A DNA stretch of 64,000 nt from CAYNRG01 sp047973125 (GTDB lineage: Bacteria; Bacillota_I; Bacilli_A; Erysipelotrichales; Erysipelotrichaceae): assembly GCA_047973125.1 (NCBI GenBank), contig JBKEBK010000004.1, positions 62,001 through 126,000 of the forward strand, given 5' to 3'. Position 1 is the first letter of the stretch. Every line of letters begins with the position of its first letter. The notes under the pieces were generated by a model. That model was given only the letters and a program-made list of their open reading frames with translations. It did not search any database and had not been told where the DNA came from. Made by a program: the position numbers and the translations under genes. Of the stretch, positions 42,117-51,838 are shown in pieces.

Positions 42117-42734
42117 GTGAGTATTTACAGCGCAAAGACAATTGAAGATATCCTTGATCTTGCATCTAAAGAAAAAGGGGTAGAAATAAGCGAACTTTAT
42201 CACTACATCGTAAATGAAAAGAAAGGCCTGTTAGGTCTTGGAACTACTCTTAGTGCTGAAGTATATGCAAATGAGGATATTAAAGAATTTATCTTTGATT
42301 ACTTAGGTGATTTCTTTACTAATTTAAATCAATCAATTGAAATAGAAATATTAATTAAAGATAATGAATTTAATATAAATTTAAATGCAGAAAATAATGC
42401 AATTCTAATTGGAAAAAATGGATTAACACTAAGATCATTAAACTTTGTTTTATCAAGTGCAGTTAATGCTCATTTCAGAAATCGTTTCAATATCATTATT
42501 GATATTAATAACTATCGTCATGATCGTTACTCAAGAGTAAAATTTATAGCTAAAAGAGCTGCAATTTCTGTTCAAAAAACAAAGATTGATGCTTCTTTAG
42601 ACCCTATGCCAAATGATGAGAGAAAAGTCATTCACAAGTATTTAGAAGGCTTTAAAAATGTAAGCACTAAATCAGAGGGTGAAGGAAATAATCGTCACTT
42701 AAAAATATTCTATGTATCAGATTCTAAAGAATAA
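42117..42734 (+). CDS. jag: RNA-binding protein Jag/KhpB
   Basis: Jag-N domain at the N-terminus (SIYSAKTIEDILDLASKEKG), a KH domain near 95-130 (NAILIGKNGLTLRSLNFVLS) and an R3H domain near 145-175 (YRHDRYSRVKFIAKRAA). About 205 residues. Two GTG starts are possible; 42117 is chosen because AAGGGAA lies about 10 bases before it, while GTG 42108 would nearly touch the SD. KhpB acts in cell division and RNA regulation. Last gene before oriC. Confidence 0.9.
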   Translation: MSIYSAKTIEDILDLASKEKGVEISELYHYIVNEKKGLLGLGTTLSAEVYANEDIKEFIFDYLGDFFTNLNQSIEIEILIKDNEFNINLNAENNAILIGKNGLTLRSLNFVLSSAVNAHFRNRFNIIIDINNYRHDRYSRVKFIAKRAAISVQKTKIDASLDPMPNDERKVIHKYLEGFKNVSTKSEGEGNNRHLKIFYVSDSKE

Positions 42735-42750
42735 ATAATACAATTATTAT

Positions 42751-42788
42751 AAGAGTTAATAAAGCAATTTATTGACTCTTTTATTTTG
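42751..42788 (+). terminator. Terminator after jag
   Basis: AAGAGTTAATAAA (42751-42763), GCAA, TTTATTGACTCTT (42768-42780): 13-bp stem with one G-T, then T-rich tail. Confidence 0.85.
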
Positions 42789-42870
42789 TCTATAAGTTTA
42801 GATTATTTAATACTTATAAACAGAAGATATTGATACTTATTCACAATATCAAACAATCCACAATCATCCC

Positions 42871-43129
42871 CTATCCACATATCTTTATAAGTGTGGATAA
42901 CTATTAGATGTCCTTATAAATAAAGGACTTATTAATAAATATGATTATGGATAAGTATTAAAAATTGATAAATTTATTGATATTTATCCACATCTTTAAA
43001 CAGTTTATTATTTATCCACAATTTATCCCCAAGTAAAAGTTGTGGATAAATGTGGATAACCTTATAGATATTGATTATATAAGAACCCATATATAATTTG
43101 TAATTGTGGATAAAATTTTTTTCCACAAT
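42871..43129. other. oriC, DnaA-box cluster upstream of dnaA
   Basis: Perfect TTATCCACA or its complement at 42892-42900, 42984-42992, 43012-43020, 43041-43049, 43051-43059 and 43105-43113, with near matches at 42871-42879 (CTATCCACA) and 43023-43031 (TTATCCCCA). A small hairpin, GTCCTT/AAGGAC, lies near 42910-42928. This density in the jag-dnaA gap marks the replication origin. Confidence 0.93.
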
Positions 43130-43157
43130 TTACTCTTTAAACATCAAAATTTTTATG

Positions 43158-43163
43158 TATAAT
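43158..43163 (+). promoter_or_regulatory. -10 box of dnaA
   Basis: TATAAT 55 bases upstream of the dnaA start, next to the DnaA boxes, so autoregulation by DnaA is likely. The SD is GTGGGG (43205-43210). Confidence 0.55.
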
Positions 43164-43218
43164 AATAGTACAACTATTTAAAAAAATACTGTTTAAAAGA
43201 GAATGTGGGGAAATTATT

Positions 43219-44577
43219 ATGACAATGAATAGCTTTTATAATCTAGAAGATTTATGGAACAGGACACTAGAGAACATGGGGATGGATCCCATTATCTACA
43301 ATGGTTATTTCTCTAGCTCTTGTTTATCTTCATTTAATGATGATAAAGCTATTGTAACTGTACCTACAGTAATTGAAAAAAGTATTTTAAATGAATCTAT
43401 TACTTCAATTATTTCATCACTTGAAGTAGTTTCTAATAAGCATAATTTATCCTGTGATATTCTTACTAAAGGTGAATATGAAAAATTAGATAAAAGAATC
43501 AATAATTTTAAAAGCTTTGATTTATCTTTTTTAGGTACACCTTTAATGTCTCATCAAACATTTGAAACCTTCTTTGTAGGTAATTCTAATCGTGAGAGTC
43601 ATACAGCCTCTTTAGGCTGTGCCTGCTCACCAGGTAAGATCTTTAATCCTTTATTTATTTATGGTAATTCAGGTCTTGGTAAGAGTCATTTATTAAATGC
43701 TATTGGTAACTATGTTATAAAAAAAGATCCTACTAAAACAGTCTATTATACAGATTCTTCAAAGTTTGTATCTAATGTTGTTAATTCTATAAAAAATAAA
43801 ACTATCGATAAATTTAAAGATTTTATGTTTAGTGTTGATGTTTTATTAATTGATGATATTCAGTTTTTAGCTAATAAAGAAAAATCTCATGAAGTATTCT
43901 TTTCTATCTTTAATGAGTTAGTAAATAATCGAAAACAAATTGTTATTGTTTCTGATCGCTTACCATCAGAAATTAGTGGCTTAGAACAACGTTTAATATC
44001 ACGTTTTGCTTCAGGTTTATCTGTAAGTATTGATTCACCAGAATTTGAAACAGCACTTGAAATAACCAAGTATAAGCTTAATATTGAAAATGCTGCACCA
44101 TCAACTAACTTTAGTGATGAAGCCTTAGCATTTATTGCTTCTAATTTTAATTCTGATGTTAGAAAACTTGAAGGAGCAATTAACAAAGTATTATTTTATT
44201 CAATTCAAAAAGGAGCAACTGATATTATAACTTTAGAAGATGTTACCTATGCTGTAAAAGATATTATTGCCATCTCAGATGTTACTGGAATTACACCAAG
44301 TAAGATAATTAAATGTGTTGCTGATTACTATGGAATAAATAAACAGAGTATCCTTGGAAAGACTAGAACTCAAAATATAACCAATGCTCGTCATATTTCC
44401 ATCTATTTAGCAAGAAAACTAATTGATTTACCTTATGCTAAGATTGGTGATGAATTTGGTGGAAGAGATCACTCAACTATTATGAATGCTTGTACTAAGG
44501 TTGAGACAAAACTTAAAAAAGATCCTATCTTTTTACAAGCAGTAAGTGAAATAGAAAAAATATTAAAACATAATTAA
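43219..44577 (+). CDS. dnaA: Chromosomal replication initiator DnaA
   Basis: Binds DnaA boxes, oligomerises with ATP and melts the origin. 452 residues: domain I (1-85), a short linker, AAA+ from about residue 115 with Walker A GNSGLGKSHLLNAIGNY, Walker B VLLIDDIQFL, and C-terminal DNA-binding domain with GRDHSTIMNACTKVE. A second ATG two codons on could also serve. Flanked on both sides by DnaA-box clusters. Confidence 0.97.
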   Translation: MTMNSFYNLEDLWNRTLENMGMDPIIYNGYFSSSCLSSFNDDKAIVTVPTVIEKSILNESITSIISSLEVVSNKHNLSCDILTKGEYEKLDKRINNFKSFDLSFLGTPLMSHQTFETFFVGNSNRESHTASLGCACSPGKIFNPLFIYGNSGLGKSHLLNAIGNYVIKKDPTKTVYYTDSSKFVSNVVNSIKNKTIDKFKDFMFSVDVLLIDDIQFLANKEKSHEVFFSIFNELVNNRKQIVIVSDRLPSEISGLEQRLISRFASGLSVSIDSPEFETALEITKYKLNIENAAPSTNFSDEALAFIASNFNSDVRKLEGAINKVLFYSIQKGATDIITLEDVTYAVKDIIAISDVTGITPSKIIKCVADYYGINKQSILGKTRTQNITNARHISIYLARKLIDLPYAKIGDEFGGRDHSTIMNACTKVETKLKKDPIFLQAVSEIEKILKHN

Positions 44578-44649
44578 TCCACATTTAATCACTTTTAATT
44601 AACACTTAAAAATGCTAAAATATACATATATTATAAGTACTTTTAAGAC

Positions 44650-44683
44650 TTATCCACATTATCCACAGTCCTAATAATAATTA
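44650..44683 (+). other. oriC second part: tandem DnaA boxes and TAATAATAA tract
   Basis: Two abutting perfect boxes TTATCCACA (44650-44658, 44659-44667), a 4-base gap, then TAATAATAATTA (44672-44683). Closely spaced boxes followed by a 3-base repeat resemble the DnaA-trio unwinding element described for B. subtilis, so strand opening probably begins here. Confidence 0.7.
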
Positions 44684-44716
44684 CTTATAAAAAGAATAAT
44701 AAAAGGAGAAATAAAA

Positions 44717-45838
44717 ATGAATTTTAAAATATCAAAATCAAAATTTTACAATGCCTTACAAATTGTAACAAGAGCAATATCTCCAAACTCACCTTTACCA
44801 CATCTTACAGGTGTTAAAATAGATATTAACTATGATAATATCGTTTTAACTGGAAGTTGTGGTGATATATCTATTCAATTAACTTTAAATAATGAAATTG
44901 AAGAGAATTTAAACTTAGAAGTTATTGAAACAGGTTGTATTGTAATTGACTCTAGATATATAACTGAAATAGTTAGAAAGATAGATAATGATATTATTAA
45001 TTTTGAAATACTTGATGGAACCCTTATTCAAATTAGTGGTTATCATGCAGAATTTAAAATTAATGGAATGTTTGCTGATGATTATCCTGTAATTGATTTT
45101 TCAATTAAGGATAATAAAATAGCACTAAGTGCTGAAGTTTTAAAAGTTATTATTAATCAAACTTGTTTTGCTGCAAGTGATAAGGAAGTAAGACCATTAT
45201 TAACTGGAGTTAATTTTAATTTTAAAGATAATTTACTTGAGTGTGTTGCTACAGATTCATTTAGACTAGCAAGAAAAAGAATTCCTTTAGAGGCTGATGC
45301 AAATTTTAGTATTACCATTCCTGCAAAAAGTCTTAATGAAATTTCTAAGAGTTTATTAAATGATGATATTATTGAAATTTGTGTTTATGGAAACAAGGCT
45401 CAATTTAATATTGGTAATGTTCAAATTCAAACAAGATTAATTGATGGAAACTATCCAGAGACAAATCGCTTAGTTCCAACAGAGTTTTCAAGAATAATGG
45501 TTGTTGATACTAGAAGCTTATTAAATGCTATTGATCGTGCTTCATTTATCAAAAATAATGGTATTTCAATTATTAATCTTAATGCTTCTTCAAATGGCGT
45601 TATTATATCATCTAAATCATATGAAATAGGATCTTCTAAAGAAGAGTTAGCTGTTAATTCATATGAGGGAGAAGATATAGAAATAAGTTTTAGTGGTAAG
45701 TATGTATTTGATGCTATTAGGGCTTTATCATCTGATATGGTTAAAATAGAATTTTGTGGAGAAATGAAACCTTTTGTTATTCACTGTTTAAAAGATGATT
45801 CCATACTTCAACTTGTCTTACCTGTAAGAACATATTAA
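44717..45838 (+). CDS. dnaN: DNA polymerase III beta subunit (sliding clamp)
   Basis: The ring-shaped processivity clamp; 373 residues in three repeated domains. The start MNFKISKSKFYNALQIVTRA, LLTGVNFNFKDNLLECVATDSFRLA in the middle, and the C-terminal LVLPVRTY are typical. AAAAGGAG SD. It follows dnaA across the second origin element. Confidence 0.96.
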   Translation: MNFKISKSKFYNALQIVTRAISPNSPLPHLTGVKIDINYDNIVLTGSCGDISIQLTLNNEIEENLNLEVIETGCIVIDSRYITEIVRKIDNDIINFEILDGTLIQISGYHAEFKINGMFADDYPVIDFSIKDNKIALSAEVLKVIINQTCFAASDKEVRPLLTGVNFNFKDNLLECVATDSFRLARKRIPLEADANFSITIPAKSLNEISKSLLNDDIIEICVYGNKAQFNIGNVQIQTRLIDGNYPETNRLVPTEFSRIMVVDTRSLLNAIDRASFIKNNGISIINLNASSNGVIISSKSYEIGSSKEELAVNSYEGEDIEISFSGKYVFDAIRALSSDMVKIEFCGEMKPFVIHCLKDDSILQLVLPVRTY

Positions 45839-45846
45839 ATTATATA

Positions 45847-45884
45847 AATAAGAGAATAAATTAAAATTATGCTCTTATTTTTTT
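45847..45884 (+). terminator. Terminator after dnaN
   Basis: AATAAGAG / CTCTTATT (45847-45854, 45872-45879) with a 17-base loop and a T run. Confidence 0.7.
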
Positions 45885-45951
45885 ATATAAAATAATATGA
45901 TTTAAAGCTGTTAATAAATATAAAATAAAGTAAGTATAAGCTTATAAAATA

Positions 45952-45960
45952 TGGTATAAT
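45952..45960 (+). promoter_or_regulatory. Promoter of the S4 protein-recF-gyrB-gyrA unit
   Basis: Extended -10 TGGTATAAT (45952-45960), 27 bases before the ATG at 45987. Confidence 0.65.
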
Positions 45961-45986
45961 ATAAGAGGAAAATAAAGGGTAAGAAT

Positions 45987-46187
45987 ATGGTTAAAATTAA
46001 TACAGATTTTATTACATTAACACAGTTTTTAAAACTTGAGGATTTTATATCAACAGGTGGTGAAGTAAAGTTTTTTTTAAGTAGCAATAAAGTTGTTGTC
46101 AATGGAGAAAAAGAAGATAGAAGAGGTCGAAAACTTTATGTTAATGATAAAATTGAAGTTTGTGATAAAGTTTTTATAATTGAATAA
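45987..46187 (+). CDS. yaaA: S4-domain RNA-binding protein, YaaA/RlbA type
   Basis: A 66-residue S4-like protein that always lies between dnaN and recF in Bacillota. TLTQFLKLEDFISTGGEVK and VVVNGEKEDRRGRKLY are the S4 RNA-binding elements. It is thought to act in ribosome biogenesis. Its stop overlaps the recF start (TAATG). Confidence 0.9.
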   Translation: MVKINTDFITLTQFLKLEDFISTGGEVKFFLSSNKVVVNGEKEDRRGRKLYVNDKIEVCDKVFIIE

Positions 46188-47287
46188 TGTTCATTAAAAA
46201 TCTTAGTTTAAGACAGTTTAGAAACTTAAATAATATTACGATAGAATTTGGTAGAAATTATAATATTATTTTAGGAAATAATGCTCAAGGTAAAACTAAT
46301 ATATTAGAGAGTTTATTTATGCTATCTACTTGTAAATCACATCGTATTAAAGAAGATCAATCATTGATTCAATTTAACTATAATTCTTGTAAGATTAACT
46401 GTAATGTATTTGATGATAGTGATCTTAATTTATCACTGATCATTCATGAATTTGGTAAATCATTATTTATTAATAAAAAAATGGTTGATCGAGTTAGTAA
46501 ATTTATTGGTAAATTAAATGTTGTTATTTTCTCTCCTGGTGATCTTAATTATTTTGAAGATACTCCAAAGTATCGAAGAAAGATTATGGATATTGAAATT
46601 GGTAAGATTTCTCAGAGTTACATGAATTATTTATTAGTTTATAGTAAATATTTAAAGGATCGTAATGCTCTTTTAAAATCTGATCGAGTAAAGGATGAAT
46701 ACTTTGAAATTATTGAAGATGAAATGATTAGAGCAATGAGTGAAATAATTTTATTTAGACGTAATTTTGTTGATGAAATTAATAAAGTTATTTCTAAGTA
46801 TTATTTAAAGTTATCTAAGGAAAGTATTGATATTAAGCTTGAATATTATCAGGTGGTAAGTGATCTTGAAAAAGAAGACATTATTAATAGTTTAAAAGAT
46901 CTTTTTAAGAAGAATAGAGATAAAGATGAATATTATAAAACAACAACCTGTGGTATTCATCGTGATGATACTAATTTCTTATTTAATGGGAAAAAAATAT
47001 ATGAGGTAGCATCACAAGGACAGAAAAGAATGGTGATATTAAGTTTTAAATTAGCTCTGTTGCATTACATTAAAAATATCACTGGTAAGACGCCTATATT
47101 ACTTTTAGATGATGTAATGTCGGAATTAGATAAGCATAAAAGAATAAATTTATTTAATGCAATTCCTAAGGAAATTCAAACAATAATTACAACAACTGAT
47201 GTTGATAATTTAATAGATGATATAAATGGTGAGATAAAGTTATTTGAAGTAAAAGATGGTTTTGTAAAAGTCATGGAGGATAAGTGA
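46187..47287 (+). CDS. recF: DNA replication and repair protein RecF
   Basis: An SMC-like ATPase that helps load RecA at gaps. 366 residues. Walker A GNNAQGKTNILES near residues 30-42, signature VASQGQKRMVILSFKLAL and Walker B PILLLDDVMSELD near the C-terminus. Coupled to the upstream S4 gene by TAATG and to gyrB by TGATG. Confidence 0.96.
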   Translation: MFIKNLSLRQFRNLNNITIEFGRNYNIILGNNAQGKTNILESLFMLSTCKSHRIKEDQSLIQFNYNSCKINCNVFDDSDLNLSLIIHEFGKSLFINKKMVDRVSKFIGKLNVVIFSPGDLNYFEDTPKYRRKIMDIEIGKISQSYMNYLLVYSKYLKDRNALLKSDRVKDEYFEIIEDEMIRAMSEIILFRRNFVDEINKVISKYYLKLSKESIDIKLEYYQVVSDLEKEDIINSLKDLFKKNRDKDEYYKTTTCGIHRDDTNFLFNGKKIYEVASQGQKRMVILSFKLALLHYIKNITGKTPILLLDDVMSELDKHKRINLFNAIPKEIQTIITTTDVDNLIDDINGEIKLFEVKDGFVKVMEDK

Positions 47288-49203
47288 TGGAAGATATAAA
47301 TAGTAAAGTTCAACATTCATACAATGAAAGTGATATTCAAGTTTTAGAAGGATTAGAAGCCGTAAGGAAAAGACCTGGGATGTATATTGGTTCAACATCT
47401 TCTAAGGGACTTCATCATTTAGTATGGGAAATAGTTGATAATGGTATTGATGAAGCCTTAGCTGGTTTTGCTAGTACAATTGAAGTTATTGTTGATAAAG
47501 ATAACATAGTTACAGTTAAAGATGATGGAAGAGGAATGCCAACTGGTATTCATAAAAAGACCAATCTTTCAACTGTTGAAACAATTTTTACTGTTCTTCA
47601 TGCTGGTGGTAAGTTTGGTGGAGGAGCATATAAAGTATCAGGTGGTCTTCATGGTGTTGGTGCATCGGTTGTTAATGCTCTTAGTGAGTGGTTAGAGGTA
47701 AGAGTATACTCAGGTGGTAAAGAGTATTATATTCGCTTTGAAAATGGAGGAGAAACAAAGATTCCTCTTAAAGAAGTTGGAGTTTGTGATGAGAATAAAC
47801 ATGGCTCAGTTGTAACTTTTAAGGCTGATGCAACTATCTTTACAGAAACTCAAGAATATTCACATGAAATTTTAAGAGATCGAATAAGACAGATAGCATT
47901 TCTAAATAAAGGTATTAGACTAATCTTTAAAGATGAAAGAGAAAATCATAATAGTATTGATGAATTTCATTATGAGGGTGGTTTAAAAGAATATGTAAAA
48001 CATATTAATAAAAATAAAAGTGCTATTCATGAAGAAATTATCTATTGTGAGGGTGAAGAAGAAGGAATTTATGTTGAAATTGCTTTACAGTACAATGATG
48101 GCTTTTCTGATAATATCTATACCTTCTGTAATAATATCAATACACAAGAGGGTGGAACTCATGAAGAAGGGTTTAGACATGCTTTAAGAAGAGTTATTAA
48201 TGCTTATGGTAAAGAAAAGGGTATTGATGGTTTACAGTCTGATGATGTTCGTGAGGGATTAGTAGCAATTATTTCTGTTAAACACCCAAATCCACAATAT
48301 GAAGGACAAACTAAAACTAAACTTGGAAATAGTGAAGTAAGAAAAATTGTTTCACAAATTTTTGGTAGTGGTTTAGAGCGTTTCTTAATGGAAAATCCTA
48401 ATGAAGCTAAAATTATTTTAGAGAAGGCTAGTGTTGCTTCAAAAGCAAGACTTGCTGCTGTTAAAGCAAGAGAGATGACAAGAAGAAAAGGTGCTTTAGA
48501 AATTTCAAGTCTTCCAGGTAAATTAGCTGATTGTTCAAGTAAGGATGCTTCAATTTCTGAAATATATCTTGTCGAAGGAGACTCAGCTGGAGGTAGTGCA
48601 AAACAGGGAAGAGATAGTAAATTCCAAGCAATATTACCACTTAGAGGTAAAATATTAAACGTTGAAAAAGCAAGAATTGAGAGAATATTTGATAATAATG
48701 AAATTAGATCAATGGTTACAGCCTTTGGCTGTGGTGTTGGTAAGGATGTTACAGTTGAGAATTTAAGATATCATAAGATTGTAATTATGACTGATGCCGA
48801 TGTTGATGGTGCTCATATTAGAACATTACTATTAACTTTCTTCTATCGCTACTTTAAACCGCTATTAGAACAGGGTTATGTATATATTGCTCAGCCACCT
48901 TTATATAAGGTTCAAAAGGGTAATGCGATATATTATGCTTATTCTGAGGAAGAATTAAATAAATTAAGAGAAGAATTACAGAATAGATTCTCTATTCAAA
49001 GATATAAAGGTTTAGGAGAAATGAATCCTGAACAATTGTGGGAAACAACAATGGATCCAGAAACTAGAACGCTTGTAAAAGTTGATATTGAGGATGCTAT
49101 TGATGCTGATGAAATTTTTTCAATCTTAATGGGTGATGAAGTTGAACCAAGAAGAAATTTTATCATTGAAAATTCTAAGTTTGTTAAAAACTTAGATATA
49201 TAA
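47287..49203 (+). CDS. gyrB: DNA gyrase subunit B
   Basis: ATPase subunit of gyrase, which introduces negative supercoils. 638 residues: GHKL ATPase (EIVDNGIDEALAG, GRGMPTGIH, GGLHGVGASVVNAL), transducer, and Toprim with EGDSAGGSAKQGRD and DADVDGAHIRTLLL. ATG 47287 overlaps the recF TGA; GGAGG lies 7 bases upstream. A GTG one codon earlier is also possible. Confidence 0.97.
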   Translation: MEDINSKVQHSYNESDIQVLEGLEAVRKRPGMYIGSTSSKGLHHLVWEIVDNGIDEALAGFASTIEVIVDKDNIVTVKDDGRGMPTGIHKKTNLSTVETIFTVLHAGGKFGGGAYKVSGGLHGVGASVVNALSEWLEVRVYSGGKEYYIRFENGGETKIPLKEVGVCDENKHGSVVTFKADATIFTETQEYSHEILRDRIRQIAFLNKGIRLIFKDERENHNSIDEFHYEGGLKEYVKHINKNKSAIHEEIIYCEGEEEGIYVEIALQYNDGFSDNIYTFCNNINTQEGGTHEEGFRHALRRVINAYGKEKGIDGLQSDDVREGLVAIISVKHPNPQYEGQTKTKLGNSEVRKIVSQIFGSGLERFLMENPNEAKIILEKASVASKARLAAVKAREMTRRKGALEISSLPGKLADCSSKDASISEIYLVEGDSAGGSAKQGRDSKFQAILPLRGKILNVEKARIERIFDNNEIRSMVTAFGCGVGKDVTVENLRYHKIVIMTDADVDGAHIRTLLLTFFYRYFKPLLEQGYVYIAQPPLYKVQKGNAIYYAYSEEELNKLREELQNRFSIQRYKGLGEMNPEQLWETTMDPETRTLVKVDIEDAIDADEIFSILMGDEVEPRRNFIIENSKFVKNLDI

Positions 49204-49214
49204 AGGAGTCTTAA

Positions 49215-51704
49215 ATGGAAAATAATAATGTAGAAAAATTTAACCATGGTAGAATAATTACAACAGATGTTTCTAAAGAAATGCGTACTTCTTTCTTAGA
49301 TTATTCGATGTCAGTTATTGTATCAAGAGCACTTCCTGATGTAAGAGATGGATTGAAACCGGTTCATAGAAGAATTCTTTATTCGATGAATCATTTAGGG
49401 ATGACATCAGATCGACCACATAAAAAATCTGCACGTATCGTTGGAGATGTTATTGGTAAGTATCACCCCCATGGTGATAGTGCCGTGTATGAGACAATGG
49501 TTAGAATGTCTCAACCATTTAGTTTTAGATATCCTTTAATTGATGGTCATGGAAACTTTGGATCAATTGATGGTGATGGTGCAGCTGCAATGCGTTATAC
49601 AGAAGCAAGAATGTCAAAAATCGCTTCAGAAATTCTAAAAGATATTGATAAAGAAACTGTTGATTGGCAGGATAACTATGATGGTGAAGAACAAGAGCCA
49701 GTAGTATTACCTGCTAAATTTCCAAACTTATTAGTTAATGGTACAACAGGAATTGCCGTGGGTATGGCAACAAATATTCCTCCACATAATTTAAAAGAGT
49801 GTATTGATGCTACAATTGCCATTATGGATAATCCAGAAATAACTGCAATGGAAATTATGGAAGATTATATGCATGGTCCAGACTTTCCTACTGGGGCTTT
49901 CATATTAGGTAGATCAGGTATTAAAAAGGCTTATGAGAGTGGTCGAGGTAGCGTAATAATGCGTGCTAAGACTGAAATTGATATCATGAAAAATGGTAAG
50001 CCAAGAATTATTGTAAGTGAAATCCCTTATATGGTTAACAAGGCTAATTTAGTGGAAAAAATTGCTAGTTTAGTACGTGATAAGCATATTAGTGGTATTA
50101 CTGACTTAAGAGATGAATCTAATCTTGTTGGTATTAGAATTGTAATTGAACTTAGAAAAGATATTCAACCAGAAGTTATCCTCAATCAATTATTTAGGAT
50201 GACAGCTCTACAATCAACTTTTGGTGTAAATTCAGTTGTTCTTGTAAAAAATCGTCCAATGTTACTTGGGGTTGTTGATATCTTAAAACACTATATTGAT
50301 CATCAAATAGATGTAACTGTTAGAAAAACAAATTTTGAACTTAAAAAGGCTCAAGCAAGAGCTCATATTTTAGAAGGTTTAAAGATTGCTCTTGATTATA
50401 TTGATGAAATTTTAAAAACAATAAGAGCATCTAAAGATGCTCAAGAAGCTCTTCCAAAGTTAATTGAAAACTTTAATTTATCTGAAATTCAAGCAAAAGC
50501 AATCTTAGATATGCAATTTAAAAGACTTACAGGTCTTGAAAGACAGAAAATTGATGAAGAGCACCAAGGTTTAGTAGAATTAATTACTGATTTGAATGAT
50601 ATTTTAAGTAACCATGATCGTGTATTAAACATTATTAAAGAAGATTTAATTAATGTAAAAGAGAAGTATGGTGATGATAGAAGATCTAAGATCATTGATG
50701 CTGATTTTGATATGCAAGATGAGGACTTAATACCAGTAGAAGATATTGTTGTAGCAAGAACTACAAATGGATATATTAAAAGAATTACCTCTGATACTTA
50801 TAAGGTTCAAAATAGAGGTGGTAAAGGAATTAAAGGAATGAGTGTTAATGATGATGATATTGTTGATCAGGTTATCACAATGTCAACTCATGACAGTATC
50901 CTTATATTTACAAATGTTGGTAAAGTATATCGTATTAAAGGATATCAAGTACCAGAAGCTTCAAGAACCTCAAAAGGAGTTCCAATTGTTAACTTAGTTT
51001 CTTTTGATAAGGATGAAACTGTTAGAACAATTGTTCCAGTTAAAAAAGATAATGAAGAAATTAATTATTTATTCTTTGTTACTCAAAATGGAATTATTAA
51101 AAAAGTATCGACAGATCATTTTGAAAGAATAAATCAAAATGGTAAGATAGCGATTAAATTAAAAGAAGATGATGAACTTGTTATGGTAAAACAAACTACT
51201 GGCCAGGATGAGATTGTTATTGCTGCATCAAATGGCCGGGTAGTTAGATTTAAAGAAAATACTTTAAAAGAAACAAGTAGAATTGCTATGGGTGTAAAAG
51301 GAATTAATACCAAAGGATCTAAGGTTATAGGTATTGCAACTTCAAATGAAGGAAAAACTCTTTTGGTTGTATCTGAAAATGGATATGGTAAGAAAACAGA
51401 TATTGATGAATATCGCTTAGCTAAAAGAGGTGCCGTTGGGGTTTATACTTTAAAAATCACTAATAGAAATGGTCCACTAGTTGCATTTAAGGCAGTAAAT
51501 GGAGATGAAGACTGTATCATTATGACAGATAATGGTATTACAATTAGAATTAATCTTGATCAGGTTGCTAATTCATCAAGAAATACTCAAGGAGTAAAAA
51601 TGATTAATACAGCTGAAGATAGTATAGTTTCAACTGTTGCTATTATTCCTAGTGAAGAAGAAAAAACAGAATTAAATAATGATCAAAATAAAGACTCAGA
51701 ATAA
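49215..51704 (+). CDS. gyrA: DNA gyrase subunit A
   Basis: Breakage-reunion subunit, 829 residues. Catalytic Tyr in AAAMRYTEARM near residue 130; the quinolone-resistance region reads DVIGKYHPHGDSAVYETMVRM with Ser and a Glu-type residue in the usual positions. The GyrA box appears as NRGGKGIKGM in the C-terminal beta-pinwheel. It lies 11 bases after gyrB with AAGGAG SD; the tail is acidic. Confidence 0.97.
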   Translation: MENNNVEKFNHGRIITTDVSKEMRTSFLDYSMSVIVSRALPDVRDGLKPVHRRILYSMNHLGMTSDRPHKKSARIVGDVIGKYHPHGDSAVYETMVRMSQPFSFRYPLIDGHGNFGSIDGDGAAAMRYTEARMSKIASEILKDIDKETVDWQDNYDGEEQEPVVLPAKFPNLLVNGTTGIAVGMATNIPPHNLKECIDATIAIMDNPEITAMEIMEDYMHGPDFPTGAFILGRSGIKKAYESGRGSVIMRAKTEIDIMKNGKPRIIVSEIPYMVNKANLVEKIASLVRDKHISGITDLRDESNLVGIRIVIELRKDIQPEVILNQLFRMTALQSTFGVNSVVLVKNRPMLLGVVDILKHYIDHQIDVTVRKTNFELKKAQARAHILEGLKIALDYIDEILKTIRASKDAQEALPKLIENFNLSEIQAKAILDMQFKRLTGLERQKIDEEHQGLVELITDLNDILSNHDRVLNIIKEDLINVKEKYGDDRRSKIIDADFDMQDEDLIPVEDIVVARTTNGYIKRITSDTYKVQNRGGKGIKGMSVNDDDIVDQVITMSTHDSILIFTNVGKVYRIKGYQVPEASRTSKGVPIVNLVSFDKDETVRTIVPVKKDNEEINYLFFVTQNGIIKKVSTDHFERINQNGKIAIKLKEDDELVMVKQTTGQDEIVIAASNGRVVRFKENTLKETSRIAMGVKGINTKGSKVIGIATSNEGKTLLVVSENGYGKKTDIDEYRLAKRGAVGVYTLKITNRNGPLVAFKAVNGDEDCIIMTDNGITIRINLDQVANSSRNTQGVKMINTAEDSIVSTVAIIPSEEEKTELNNDQNKDSE

Positions 51705-51716
51705 GAGTCTTTTTTA
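51689..51716 (+). terminator. Terminator after gyrA
   Basis: AAAGACTC / GAGTCTTT (51690-51697, 51705-51712) with the gyrA stop in the loop, then TTTT. Between here and 51838 I see only AT-rich sequence and a 3-codon ORF. Confidence 0.85.
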
Positions 51717-51838
51717 TATAATTAAATATATTTTAGATTATAAAGTAAATTGATAATATATTGAATATAAAGTTTATATGAAAATTAAATACAAGAATCT
51801 AAATCTAATTAAGGAGAAAAAGAAATGGTTTTATAACA

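Noticed and set aside
51825..51836. Small gene upstream of the T-box (AAGGAG SD then ATG)
   Set aside because: The frame is only three codons (ATG GTT TTA TAA); no protein can be supported.
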